DNA from: Kryptolebias marmoratus
Lineage: Eukaryota; Chordata; Actinopteri; Cyprinodontiformes; Rivulidae
NCBI RefSeq assembly: GCF_001649575.2
Contig: NC_051430.1
Location: 35,323,365 to 35,387,364 of the forward strand
Reading direction: 5' to 3'
Length of the DNA stretch: 64,000 bases
Below are positions 44,841 through 58,130 of the stretch, one piece after another. The stretch's first letter is position 1; each line of letters begins with the position of its first letter. The translations under genes were made by a program, and so were the position numbers. Under the pieces are notes generated by a model that did not search any database, had not been told where the DNA came from, and saw nothing but the letters and a program-made list of their open reading frames with translations.

Positions 44841-45017
44841 TTTATTGTCACAGAAAAAGTTATTCTTGTGTTCTTGTGGCTGGTTAGGTTTGGATCATCT
44901 CCGCTCTCAACTAGCACCGCAAGACTCTTTACGTTTGTCAACTCGAAACAAAGCAAATATGCCTGAAACACTTTATAAGCTGTGATCATTTTAAAAATAC
45001 AAACTAATCAGACTGAG

Positions 45018-45235
45018 GGTGGCTGTGGATCGGTGGTTAGAACAGTTGTCTTCCAATGAGAGAGTTGGAGGTTCGATTCCACCAGTTTAAAGCATTGGTT
45101 CAACTCTATAGAAGGATTTATTCAGGTGTAGCAGAGTGCTGTATGGATGTGTGTGGATGGGGAAATGAGGGCACAGATTGAGTTGTAAAGAGTTTTGAGT
45201 GGCCTGGTTGGTATATAAATACAGTCCATTTACTG
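45018..45235 (+). mobile_element. tRNA-derived SINE
   Basis: The head GTGGCTGTGGATCGGTGGTT and GGAGGTTCGATTCCACC fit polymerase III A and B boxes about 40 bp apart. The 3' end GAGTGGCCTGGTTGGTATAT and AATACAGTCCATTTAC is shared with 11075-11185. Confidence 0.75.
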
Positions 45236-45261
45236 AGAAGCTGCATACTTTTCATTCGAGC

Positions 45262-45430
45262 TGCACTGTAGTGGAGCGGTTAGCGCCGCTGCCTCACAAG
45301 AAGGTGGTCTCTGGTTTTAATTTTGATTTCTGACTGGGGCCTTTTCTGTGTTTTCTTTGTTTTCTATTCCCCCTGGCCCTCCAACTTCTTCCCACAGTCC
45401 AAAATATGCATGTTAAGTTATCTTAGGGTT
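45262..45430 (+). mobile_element. SINE of the DANA/V-SINE type
   Basis: TGTAGTGGAGCGGTTAGCGC, CGCTGCCTCACAAGAAGGT and CCCACAGTCCAAAATATGCA follow the pattern of DANA-like fish SINEs. It lies in the same direction directly after another SINE. Confidence 0.7.
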
Positions 45431-45639
45431 TGGAGACCTGTGGCTCTTTACTGCCTCTGCACATTAACCTCACTGAGTATACAGCTTCAAATTAATGTAG
45501 GAGCAGCATTAGCTAAATGTGAGTTTGCAGCTTTTCAAGAGGACGTACCTAATACGCCCACAGGAACAAAACGTTTGACATTCTTGTGTGAATGTATTCG
45601 GATGTGAAGGTGGAGCATAGACCAGGTTTTAAACAAAGG

Positions 45640-45765
45640 GGTGACCTTGACCTTTGACCCTGTGACCTTAAAATCTATAGGGATCAGCTTTGACCTATGA
45701 GGTGTCCAGCTGTGCAGTTCAACATGCAGTGCCATACCATAATACGTCCTGTCTTATGACAGGCG
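45640..45765. repeat. TGACCTTTGACC-containing repeat, dispersed copy
   Basis: GTGACCTTGACCTTTGACCC, TGAGGTGTCCAGCTGTGCAG and CCATACCATAATACGTCC match the repeat in zdhhc17 intron 15 (10124-10350) and, in part, the csrp2 intron (about 4345-4410). Confidence 0.7.
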
Positions 45766-46059
45766 TATAAAAAAGGATTCATCAGTTTGTGTTTTATTTT
45801 CTTTGTTAATCTGACTTACGGACACTGGTCTCTCTTTGAAGTTCACCAGAAACATTGTTTTGCTGAGGGGGACAAACAGAAAGTGCACTTTTTCTTCACA
45901 TACCAGAGATGACTTGATTCTGAGTCATCGAGTTGAGATGTTTTAGAAAAGTGTGGCATTCGTATCACAGAGAATTCGACACAAAGGCCTGCTGTTGACA
46001 AAAGGCCTGAAAGATTAAATGAAGGTCAGAATTACATAATCATGAACCAATCAGGCTTC

Positions 46060-46430
46060 AGTGCTGCTGATTTCCTTCATTTCTATAGACTCATTATACG
46101 TCAGTTTTCCATCAAAGGGGAGCTTTTTGGCTCTATGGTCCTCCAACAGGACAATGACCCAAAACACCAAGAACGGCTCAGAACCAAACATTGGACCGTT
46201 CTGAAGTGTCCCTCTGAGCCCTGATCTAAATCCTGTTGAACATCTGTGGAAGGAGCTGAAACATCTGGAGAACCTGAGACAGCTGGAGCAGTTTGTTCAT
46301 GAGGAGTGGGACAGAATACCTGAGGACAGGTGGAGACGTCTCAGACAGAGGGACACTGGACTGCAGTGATCGACTCTAAAGGTTCTGCAACAAAATATTA
46401 GGTTTCGGGGTACCATCGTTTCTGCTAAGG
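46060..46430 (+). mobile_element. Tc1-like transposase remnant
   Basis: Reads [20 protein letters not shown], then after a frameshift [20 protein letters not shown] and [17 protein letters not shown]. It is a near copy of 9049-9400 in opposite orientation. The shift after CPSEP breaks the frame. Confidence 0.8.
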
Positions 46431-46579
46431 CCGGTTTCATTGGTTTGTTTTTGAAACTAATTCTGATAAACCAGAATTCAAGTAGTATATATGAACTTGT
46501 TGGATTTAAACGGTATTCATTTAGCTATGAACATCATCTGCATTAAACAGGCACAGTAACACATGCAGGTGTGTTGAAA

Positions 46580-46960
46580 TGGGTCACTTTTATGCCGCTG
46601 TTGCAGCCGTGGGCTCTCCTTTCAGCCAGAACAGTTTGAAAGTGTAGCCGAGCTGATTTTGACGCCTATTAGTGGCACGGAGAAAGAGTTTTAATTTCTT
46701 AAAGATTAGGTGTCGACTGACGTTATACTGAAGTGAAGCGTCATCCGTCTCGAGCAGCGGGGAGCGTCCACATGTCGAACGCACCTCTGCTGCGCGGCTC
46801 TTGGCGCCGCTCCGCCGCTGACACCAGCAGCTTCAGTCTTTCAAAAGAGGGAGGGGAAAAACTGATGATGTCATTTTGATGTCTCTCCTCTTTCTCTCTC
46901 TCGCTCTAAAAAGCTCTGTTGTGGGACATAATGGTTGTTTCTGCTGCTCGCTTCATGACA
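46580..46960 (+). promoter_or_regulatory. CpG-rich patch with possible alternative first exon
   Basis: GCGGCTCTTGGCGCCGCTCC near 46792 and a pyrimidine-rich tract precede ATGGTTGTTTCTGCTGCTCG at 46931, with a donor-like ATCG|GTAGGT at 46963. It could be an internal promoter or first exon of the host gene, or chance. Confidence 0.3.
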
Positions 46961-49900
46961 TCGGTAGGTTCTCCATTCGTTCCTCGGCCGTGTTCTCCAG
47001 CACGTGCTGCTTCCATCCATGAGTCCGTGTTCATGTTCTCCTCTTTATCTTTTCTCGATGTGTAGCCTCCTTGTTTCTTTTTGGGTGTGATTTTCTCCTG
47101 TAGGTGTATATTAGAGGCTCTGGTCAGGAGATGAAATGCACTGAAGCCACATTGCTTTTCTGCCTGATCAGATAGTGTCTGTTCTTAGATTGAAAAAAGG
47201 ATCTGAATTATGTTTGTACAGATACTCGCCCAGCTTTTCTTTAAGGTCATTCTCAGGTCACAGGATCACTGCTTTTCACCTTTGTACTCTTAACTTCCTG
47301 TGATGTTCACCGAAAAATGACTGCATGAATAAGTTTACAGTGCTGGCATCTCTGCCCTATTTTTTCGTTCCTTTATCTGTTATGCAAGCTCTATTACTGC
47401 TTTGAAGCTGCATGCGTCATGTATATTTTCATTTTGTCTCACTGTCTGTGTTTGCTCCGTGTGATATGAGTCAGTATCCAGTTCTCCTGTGGTTGGACCG
47501 AACACAGTGAGGTCCGCTCGGTGTCCTTGACACCCTTTCTGATCCTCCTCCACCTGATCGGCATTCTGATCCGCCTGTCTCTCCGAGTCCAATAAATGGA
47601 TGTTAGTGAGCACTCAGTCAGCTCATTGGATCCTAGTTTTCCTTTTACTTCAATATGTGCTGCTGCCCGACGTGCATTCCTCCACTATTCACAGGATACT
47701 TTAACAAGGCTCGTATAAGGACTTTATATGCAGGGAATCAAAAATGTAGTCATTTAATTGAGATTTTTGACAGTGTTGCTTATTAAATCCAGTACTTGGT
47801 TTTCCCTGAAGCACGCAGGCGTGTGCCGGTATGAGATTGTGACAGCATGATAACCTTGAGCTAAAATATCATGGTTTCACAATCTTACTAAACCAAAACA
47901 AACATTTAAAAACACAATTACTATAATAGTATAATGAGTCGTAATTATGGTTATTATTATTTACAATGACATTTAAGGTCAAGGTTGAATTTTCCGTTTG
48001 ATCACAAGTATTAAGTCAGCAGTCTGCATTAAGATTGTGATTTATTATTTTAAAGAATATTACTACTTCTCTGCTGTTCTGCTCTTTGTAAAGCAATATT
48101 GAGAGCCCGACAAGCTGATGTTAGTTAATTATTTAGCTGTTTATTAGCCTGCTGCAGTCGGCTGGATATACTTCTTGTAGCTTGGTGCAAACGTTTGTTT
48201 TAAAACAGCATCACCTTGAAAAGAGCCAGGAGTGACTGTGTTATCCTCCAGAGAAAATGTACCACCAACCAGTGGTGGCTTTTTTAAAAGAATGTAGAAG
48301 TTTAAGAAGTTTAACTGTACAAACATTAACATCCATCAGTAAGCAGAGCCAGTAAATTTAGCACTATAATGAACGTACACTGACAAAGCAAACAGATCTC
48401 ATCTGCTGGCTTCACAGCTTTCACAGGAAAACAAAATATAGCATATTTATAATAATTCTCTAACTTCTGTCAGGTGAAAACGTAAAGTCTTCAAAACAGT
48501 AGTTTACATTTTGCCCACAGCCTTTTGTACTGAGCCGACTTTGAACACTGGGTACATACAGGAACCTGGAAGTTAAAGGAGTGGGTACAGCGCTCCCACA
48601 GATTGGTCCCCCTCCCACCACATAAACAAATTAAACATTGCTCTTAAAAAAATAAAAACACACTTTACATTTTTCAGGTGTTGAATCCAGCAGCATGCCC
48701 AAATATTTATTTTCCTGACATGTTTAGCTGTAGTTATTTCATGCTTGAAGGTAAGGGTCATGTGACGCTAAGATTGTGAGCAGGGCAGGAGGCGGGGCTT
48801 AAAGCCCCTCATGTCTAGTGCACAGACTCTGGTTCCAAAAATACAACGAGAAAATTCTGTAAATGACTTTTTTCCACCATCTTCCTCCTCTATCACTTTC
48901 TGAAAACTTAGTATCACTAACTTACCTTTCAGTTCTTCTTTTTCTGTTATCATCCCTCTGCAAGATGGATGCTAGCATCGAATGTAAAAATGTCATTTCT
49001 AAAATAAGAGGCTCTGTCACTGCTTTGTGGTTGTTGTTGGGGTTTTTTTTAACCTGGGGTTTCTGAACACATCAGTACAGGAAATGTGTCAGAAAGCTAA
49101 GAAGAAAAAGTTGACAACACGTACTCTGAGCTTCAATGTTCTGCATTCCTCCAAGGAATGCTAGGCCTTGAATATAAAGGCAAAATGTATATAATCTGAG
49201 CCTTTAGATGCTCTTTGTTGCTATGAATGAAGCAAAGCCAGGCTAAATGAAGTCATCTTGTATGAAATAAAACCAATTTCACAGTAGGATTTAAACTGCA
49301 ACCAAAATCCCAGAACTCTAAGCCACTATATTTACAAAAAGTATCTAGTTTAAATGAATAGTTCAAGGTAACTCTTGAAAGAAGGGTTTCTGTTTTTATA
49401 ACTTGCAGTTTCTACATCCTTGCTAGCAGGATTGATTAATGTTCTGTAAAGATGTCCTCCCCTGAGCACATCACCAAAGATTACGTCTGACCCCTTTCCT
49501 GTTCTCTGCTCTCTACAACGTTTTATTTATTTTCCTCCCAGTATGAAATCATTGATGGCTTCTCTGACATTTCCGGTTCAGTTTGTTTGCTCCACTGCAG
49601 CTTGTAATTTATAGCCTGCACTGACTCCTATTCTAAATCAAACGCTTGTTCCCAGCTTGAAATTGTTAATAATTTTTGAGTTGAATTGAAAGAAGAGAAG
49701 TACCGGTGGCATGATAACAATAGAACTATAGGTACCAGAGACTTCCACATACAGAATCAGATTTCAGCTACTCACAAAAGCTTGGAACTAAAAAAAAGAA
49801 GCTCCTGAAATGTGAAGAGAAGTGTCTTCAGCTAACAGAAAAGGAGACCACTTTCTTTGTCTTTAAAGTCTTATTATTAGCTCTTCTTTCATTTTAGACT

Positions 49901-50959
49901 CAGTAGAATCTGCTCGGCCAACATGTCCATTTGATTTTGGGGCTCTCTGCCAATCTACATCTTAAGGATTCCCTGAGCATTTGCCCTCTATCCTCGGCAA
50001 TGACTCACAGCTTTTAGCTCATCGACCTCTGCGGGACAGCTTGAACTGAAGGCGGTGTGCCAGCCCTTGGGAAGCAACAAAGTCATCACTGCAAATACAA
50101 CAAAGTGCTCCTAGAACGACATGGAGTGATTCTTGGTAGCTGTTACAGAAAAGATTTGACTTATTGTGCTATTCAAAGATAGATTAATTTGTCATTTAAT
50201 TATACACGTACTTATGTTAAGTTTTACAAGGAAGAAATTCATGGTTTAGACCCCAAACAGGTTGTCCATGTCCACAGAAGTCATTTATTGCACACCTTCA
50301 GAGCCCTGAACGGTCTGGATGAGATTACGCTTTCTCATAATCAAATTAATCCTCCCAGCAACGAGGATAAAGGCAAGCAGGGGTAAACCAAATTATGCAT
50401 TTTGTATTTATTCAAAGGTCAAAGCAATATTAATTTTTCTCCTCTTGGTAAGCACCACAGCTTTGACAAATTGCTCACTAAACCAAGACGTCTACCTGAG
50501 GCCTCTAAAGAGTTGTAGGTGTTTCTTCATCCAGAAGATTAAAAAAATGGATTGCAGGGCGATGTCTTGGGAATGTACCGGATATCTCTGATGGAGTCAA
50601 ATTAAATGAAAACCCAGGCAAATCTGCATAAACATTAGTGTTTGCTGCTTCATATAATGCTAGTATATGAAGTAATAACACATACCCTTGTGTAAAAATA
50701 TGTTCTGAAGGACAAAAGCAAACCTTCGACAATCTTTATCCAAAATTAAAGATTAACGGGGGACAATGCTCTTTATATTAAACATTGAGGTAACTGAAAA
50801 CCAACAAAACTAAATATCTTGGACATGAAAACTAATCTAAATTTATGGCAGTACAATTACACAAAGGCTGACCAAGTTTGGCTTATTTGAAAGGGTTCTT
50901 CTCTCTAAACAGAACATGGCAGCACATCTTAGGTTTGTTAAATTTCATCAGAATGAACC

Positions 50960-51250
50960 TCAAGATTTCTGGACAAATGAGAGCAGAGAATATATGTTTA
51001 CCCATAATGCACAGCAGTATGTTTGAAGAAAACCAAACGCAGCACATCGGCATAAAGACCTCATAACTGGCAAGCACAGTGGTGGAGGGCTGATGATTTG
51101 GGCTTGTTCTGGGCTTCTTGAGCTCCTCTGCAGACCAAAGATCAAATGTGAGGCCGTCTGTCCGACAGCTGAAGCTTGGACCCAACTGGGTGCAACATGA
51201 CAACGATCCCAAGAAACAAATACAACAGAATGGCTCAAAAAGAAAAGAAT
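50960..51250 (+). mobile_element. Tc1-like transposase fragment
   Basis: Plus-strand frames include ITGKHSGGGLMIWACSGLL and QHDNDPKKQIQQNGSKRK, core landmarks of Tc1-like transposases. Interrupted by stops. Confidence 0.7.
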
Positions 51251-52403
51251 GATTCGCTCAGGGCAGAGTCAGTGTTTCAGCCACTCAGTGACACATGGAG
51301 TTTATTTACAGTGAATGAATCTGAAGTCCCATTGGCTCAGGTGTCATCAGCCCCGCCCCGCTCGCTGCTGTCGTTTAGTCTTACGCCATGAGTGAGTCAC
51401 ACGACGTGAAGTTCCACTCCCACTGAGTAAGGAACGAATCAGTGAATAAAGTGATTTGGTTCAGTTAATTTGAAGGAGTTTTGTTGTTATACTGTACCTT
51501 AGCTACTGTTTTCATGCTTGACTGTGCTAATAATTTTGGAGCAGGAAGGAAGTGATTTAAAAACCATAAAATATTCTTCCTAATCCTTCCTACTCAAAGT
51601 AAACACTAGTTTTGGGGAGGAAAAAAGGTCTGATTCTTATGAAGTAAGCTAAAGTAGTTTCTTTCATTTCATTTCTGACCCACTGGAGCAGCTAAGTGGC
51701 AGGAAGTACAACCTTTCCTTTGATAGAAAAAGGTTAAAACCTGTGTCACGGTCCAACAGTTCTACAGGGGGAACGAGATGAAGGCAAACAGGAAAAAATA
51801 AATTGAATGAATTTTTCAGGACTCCCCGAGGACGATAGCTGACGGGCATCCTGATCCTCCTCAGCCTGAAGCAGAAATCAGATGAGTTAGAAAAGGTGGA
51901 AGTTTTTCTGGAAAATGGTAGAGAGGGATGGTTTGTTTCTTTTTAACATGAGTATATAGTGTCAAAAAATAAGATGCCTATTTGTTTTGTAATCTGTTGG
52001 CTGAGGAACAGTGAATTTGCAGCCATCTTACATGAAGTTAAAAGGTGCTTTTAAATTAACTTAAAGTATATGGGACTAAGCCTTGGATACATTACTCTTA
52101 TTTAAGTCATAACAGATTATTTATTTTGTAGTTTAGTCAAAGACACTACTATAAAGCTGGAAATCGTGTCACGTGGGGTACCCCAGGGCTCTGTTTTAAG
52201 GCCAGTTTTATTTCTGCTTTATACTGTATACTCTCTTTTGGTCAGATCATTAATAAATTGAGCACCATTTCTTACCGCTCTGACTCAGACGACATCCAGC
52301 TGTTCTGCTGAATTGTCAGATTTACTCGACTGCTTGTCACAAATGAAAGAATTGGTCTGTGTCTTGGAAAGTAATTTTCTGACTGTCTTCTTCTCCCTAA
52401 CAG

Positions 52404-52494
52404 TCATGCGGTCATCAGCACAGCGTGGGCAGGCCTGACTCATTCAATCATGGAGTCCTCTTCTGAGTCCCAGCAGGAGCCTGAGAAAACTTTG
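52404..52494 (+). CDS. osbpl8: Putative osbpl8 exon 2 with start codon
   Basis: A clean acceptor CTTCTCCCTAACAG and donor ACTTTG|GTAAGT bound a 91-bp exon. The first usable start is at 52450, giving MESSSESQQEPEKTL in phase 0 up to the donor. Before it lies an 11-triplet uORF (ATG 52406, stop 52438). I cannot confirm OSBPL8 identity from 15 acidic, variable N-terminal residues; the assignment rests on the position downstream of the promoter at 34.7 kb and on gene order. The pleckstrin-homology and lipid-transfer domains would be encoded to the right of the window. Confidence 0.6.
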
Positions 52495-53329
52495 GTAAGT
52501 AGGCTCCGATCTGCAGAAAAATGAAATATTTGGACATCTAAACATTGTGTTTATTTAATTTAACTCTTTTCTCAACTTAAAAGTACTATATAGGCTTAGA
52601 GAACGATTAGTGAGAGATTATGGCTTTCTATTGTTTTCATTGTGATGAGCAACCTAAATAAAACATTGTAATATACAGTTTTGTTTACGGATTTCGTGGT
52701 TGTGCGTGAGCAAAATCAACTCAAACCTCCGGAGTGCCACATGTGGCCCGGAAAGAAAAAGATCAAGAGATTGTCAGAAGTTTTGAACCTGAAAATAAAA
52801 AAATGTAGCTTTTGAAATTTGTAGGAGGTGTCCGTCTGCATCAAACTTCTGAAGCCCGGGGGCATTAATTATAGCGTTCTTTAACTGTGGTCCAAAGGCC
52901 GCAAAAGGCCCACAACCTGCACTTTGGGCACCAGTGTTTTACAAGCTTTTAAAGTTATTTTAAAGGTAGGATTTATATATGAATTTAAGATGTTTAGGGC
53001 CTAACATTCCCAGAGGAAATGCATATTCCCCCTCCACCTAGCATGCCAGAGTTTTAGATTACAACCATCTTATGATGAGATAAATCTCATTATGTACAAA
53101 ATTTGTGTAGAAACTATAATTTAAGAAAAAATAGCTGGTTGTAATACAACAGTGGGTCATGATCAAGAAAAGGCAAGTTAATATATACAGAAGTAGTGAA
53201 GCAGATCTCATTATGTGTATACACAATAAAGTGATGTAAGAAGTCTTTCAACCTACAGTCAGAAAACACAACAAAGGTGCATCCATATATGATACAAGCA
53301 TAGCAACATGATGAATAACACTTAAGTTT

Positions 53330-53539
53330 CAGGAGTGTCCATTCCTGGTCCTCAGGGCCTCCATCCTGCAGGTTCTCCTTGTTCCTCTGCTCCAACACAC
53401 CTGATCTGAATCAATGATTGATTACCAGGCTTCTGCAGAACATGAAGAGGTGATTTAACCTCTGAATCAGGTGTTGGAGCAGAGAAACAAGGAAAACCTG
53501 CAGGATGGAGGCCCTGAGGACCAGGACTGGCCATCCCTG
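53330..53539. mobile_element. hAT-like foldback MITE, copy 3
   Basis: Same family as 16795-17026 and 31767-31978: starts CAGGAGTGTCCATTCCTGGT and ends GGCCATCCCTG, with long inverted arms. No matching target duplication is seen, so the ends are diverged. It lies in the putative osbpl8 intron 2. Confidence 0.75.
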
Positions 53540-56500
53540 CAATATATGGATTTGCTAAAACAAATGGTACACAAACATATTCTAAAAGGGACAGATATCC
53601 ATTTCCTCTCTGAGCTTTTGAATCGACCTCATTTAAATTTATGCCAGCAGCTTTTTAAAAGTAAATGTCATGTTTAGAATTAGTCACAGTCAGCTGTGCA
53701 TTTGTTTTTACTCTTAGCCCTTATTCACTTCCTCACTGTAACCTCCGTATGTTTTAGTAAACAGCAGAAGTAACAGATTTTGTCCGTATCCTGTTACAAA
53801 GCCTCACTGAAAATACCGTTAGGAGCGGAGCCTGGTGGTCTGAAATGGAACTGAGAAAACCATAGAAGAAGGATTAGTTGATGATGTACGGATGTGGAAA
53901 TGCTCTCTTTAGAATAGTTCAAACTCAGTTCTGTTTCTCTTAGATTGAACCTTTTAATTTTTTACACCATATATATATATATAATGAGCTCCACTTCGCT
54001 AGTCACCTAAAAATCCACCAGATGATTATTATCCTGAATTACTTGTGGTCCTAACCTCCCCATTTCATGCTCAAATGCAAAGTGTTCATGTTACCTGATG
54101 GTTTCAGACACACCGTCCTCTCTGAACTTTAAAGGCCATTAAATGGGCAGCATTATCAGCCTATCACAGGCTTGACAGACTCGATACTTGGTGTTCTTGA
54201 ACTCGTGTCAGAGCTCATATCGCTCAGTGGAGGACTGCCGCTCTGGCTGCATCTGATGATTAAAGGTCAGCTGTGTTGATTCAACATCCTCTTTCCAAGG
54301 AACAGACAGTGATTAGGCAGGTCACTAAAAATAAAAAAAGCTGCTGTCATCAGCAGTTCTTTGTTTTGTATTGTGATGTAAAATCTGCTATTTCTGCCAC
54401 TGCAGTCTATGGGTGGAGTAGTACGCCAAAGTCATTGTTTGGTCAACCCTAAAGAAAGTTTGTACTGAACTTTACTATTTTCCTACCAATTTACGACGCC
54501 TCACAATGTAAAGCTGACACCAATAAATGTTGTTATTTGTAGTGTATAAACACAAGAGTTTAAACATGAAGGTCACTGCCACTTGTTAAATCAGTAAATG
54601 TCTTGAAGTTAAATCAGTCGGCCTCAAATGCTGCAAAGTCTGCGAATCTCTACTTATAAAAAAGGTCAGATTAGATTTCTGGAAAAGACGAATAGGGCTC
54701 GAGAGACTTTCAGCAAAAAGAGCAGATAGTTTTATTTGTGTAAAAATGAAAAGAAAAAAACTTATACTGTGTCATTTAATTCAATTTAAAGAACAATTTA
54801 ATGATTACCAACAAATTATAGGAATGTTTCTTTCATCCCTAGTCAATACACACCACTTACTTCCTGTCAGCTCGCAGATTTATCATTCGAATCTTTCATT
54901 GCACTCAAATTGTAATCTTCAGTGCTGAATAGATGGGTGGATAAGTGTCCTCCACATACAATGAAACAATGGGACTGAGTGGGAGCAGAGTTTGCTTCAA
55001 GTGCTACTGAGTTGTAATAATCTTTCTCTGTCAGCATTGTAAGCTCATTTCTTGCCCCGCCCACTCTTCTCTCTATTTTAGCACCTTTCTAATTAAACTA
55101 CTGATGGACGTTTAATTAAACACGTTGGAAAGTCACATTGATAATTTTTTTTGAAAAATAATTTTGTTGGATTAAATTGACTTCCATTAATGTGCACTTA
55201 ATTATGATTTAGTTTTTTAGCGGGCGCCTGTGGTAGAGTGTTATTCGCCCACAGGTGCTTATAATGGGATTAGTTTTCGATAGTTGGATGTATTGTTCTG
55301 TTGATGGAGAGGATGGTGTCCAACATGAGTAGAATGACTCTAAAAGGCACACCAGAGCTCTGTTGTTTTTCTCCATGTCACCCTCACAGTCTGTAAGTGC
55401 TTCAGGATGGAGCCGACTTCCTCTGCTGTTTCTTTGTACATTCTGTAATAAAACCGCTCAGGATGAAAATCAAACACACAGATCATCTTCACGGCTGCTG
55501 TCAGTACAAAGCTGCTGCCGCATGAAAATAATGGTGTAAAAGCAAGACAGAGTGGGCCGAATTTATTGTCAGAGACCCATTTCTACCAGTTGCAAAAACC
55601 CAACAGACCAGTAACCTGATCGGATCGGAAGTGATTTGGGTCGGTATCAAGAACATGACATTCTTACTATTACAGCGAGAATCAGATTTTAAAAAGCACC
55701 CATCCATTAAACGCAAAGTTCATATGTTTATTAATGTATGTCACAAGTTGGCCTCAACTAATTGGATCAGTAAAGATCTGAGCCACGTGACAAATCGGGA
55801 CAAGTTCTCCATTTTTTTATTTTATTTTGAAAAGCCTTCTAAGGTGTTTTCTACTCTCATCTCAAAGAAATACTTATTTACTGACTATGTGCTTTTATTT
55901 ATTTTAAATTAGAATAATAGGTTATTTTTAAATGGAATAATTTGGCTGCACTGTGCTACAGATACAAACCCTTGACTTGAAGTCAGGCATGACACGTTCT
56001 CCAGTGATTATAGATTATTATATAACAGCCGAAGCTGAGCCCACACTTTAATCCAAACTGAAATGCTTTGGAAGCTTTTGGATGACTGGCCGTGATGTTT
56101 GGTAAGATCTTGTTTCCACTGGATGATGACCCTGCTGCAGCCAGAATGTGGAGGTCTCTGAAGGGTCTTGGAGAGGTTCTCAGAGATGCATTAGGAAAGC
56201 AGTTGTCTCTCAGTTACGCCTAACAGAACATGATAGGTTATGGTGCTTTATCATCATGGTGGCAGTATGTTGGGTCCTGGGTGAAGTGTTGTGGCAGCAT
56301 ATCTATGTATGGGCGTGCACACACTAGCAATAGGCAATTTAAGCAAAAATCTCTGAATTTGTCAGTTTGACTGGTCACTGTCACCCCGTCTACCAACCAC
56401 CCACCACTCCAAACTTCATGCTTCTCACAACCTTTGCTTATTGTGTCCTTTACAACAACAACAACACAAATATCAGCACAACAAGAAACTGTTCAAAGGC

Positions 56501-57879
56501 AGAAAAAACAGTTCTAACTAATGCCAATAACAGCTCTCACTTTATGGTTTAAATGTCTGCACAGTTGGGACTTGTGGTGAATTAAAGTTTACTCATCCCA
56601 AATCCTGCAGCTGAAAAACACTCGAATGAACCAGTGGTTTTGTATGAATGTGTACTGCTGCTAGTTCTGCTAGCATGGGTTAAATTCCTTCATTTTCACC
56701 AGTCCAATGAACCAACATGGAGAGGGCTGCACGTATTCTGACCGTGATTTCCACATTTTATTCCTTTCCAAATAAAGTGTGCTGGCATTACCAGATGCTG
56801 GAACTAAATAGTTTTTTTTGTGGGCGGTAGGTATAATTGGAGAGGATGGAGGTGGGTATGAATGAATGAATGAAGTCGCCCAGAATTTGAAGCGGGTCTG
56901 GCCGTGTTGGTCTCATGCCAAGACTGCCACCATGATTGTGACCGGGTCATACCTGTGCTGGTAGTGTCATGCTAGCATAGAGCTGCATCCTGATGGGTTC
57001 CAGAGAAACAGGCCAAGTCAGGACCAGGGACACGGTAGGATTGTGGGTGGACGTGCTTCAGGAGGAGAATATCTCAGGAACTCAGTAAATATCAGAAAAA
57101 AGAGTTGTAGTAGCGACATGATTGCCTTCATACTGAAAATTGCAATTCGGCCATGATCTAATAGGTCATGGAGGGTAGCAGGGTCGTCATTCTGTGTGAA
57201 GGAGGCCTAAATTCCTGCATATTGTACCCCAGCTCCCTGCAACCAACCAGTGCTCTCCTGAAGCTAAACTTGGTTTTAAAAGATGTCTTGTTTACCACAA
57301 AGACCTGCCACAACTGGAGGGGTCTTAAAATATTCTTTTTTTGTTAGAATGTTTGAAACACTGCTTTTAATTCAAATGTATGACCCTGGTTCCAGTAAAG
57401 TTTCTCATAATTCAACAAGAATAAACTCCAAAAGTCAGGTGTGAGAAATAATTTCAGGCTTATTTTACAGTGTGACAGAAGGCAGAGCTGACAGGCCTGA
57501 GCTGAGGGTTACATTCACCAGGAAGAGAAGGCTGCTGCTTCTTCTTCTTCTTCTTACAGATTTTATTAGGAAACAGAGAAACTGCAGATGAAGGTCTGAA
57601 AATGTTTGATGCAGTGAACCTCAGAAGATGGTGTAGGCAGTTGCATATTTTAGCATTTGAGATTTCACTAATAAGTGCAGAAGTAAAAACAGAATAAATT
57701 AATTCCAGATACATCTTTTAGCTGCTGGGTGTTAGGTGGTGAACACAGGCAGTAAAGAAGTGTACATTTAGGATTAAAACCATTAGAAGACCATTAAGAA
57801 TTTGAAGCCCAATATTGTAGAGAGTGGGAAAACTTTGAGTTGGCAGTATTTATAGTTGAATAACATCACAACAACATAA

Positions 57880-58130
<251 letters not shown>

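Larger units (their letters stand above)
35044..52403 (+). other. osbpl8: Putative osbpl8 intron 1 (17.4 kb)
   Basis: No convincing coding exon is seen. Contents: GCTAAAAG array (35380-36005), dispersed YY1-motif repeats (36655, 38000), palindromic MITE (37846), 26-bp palindrome (40083), TIR element (42534), repeat shared with zdhhc17 intron 3 (44380), two SINEs (45018, 45262), Tc1-like pieces (46060, 50960), and a CpG-rich patch with a possible alternative first exon (46580-46960). The stretch 47000-50900 shows nothing recognisable. Confidence 0.6.

Noticed and set aside
45018..45110. Possible tRNA gene
   Set aside because: Box A and B-like words are present, but no cloverleaf with a proper acceptor stem is evident. 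The sequence continues into a SINE body and tail.
56025..56310. Possible further Tc1-like fragment (TCATCATGGTGGCAGTATGT)
   Set aside because: Only a short word resembles the transposase core. The flanks do not follow the element order.
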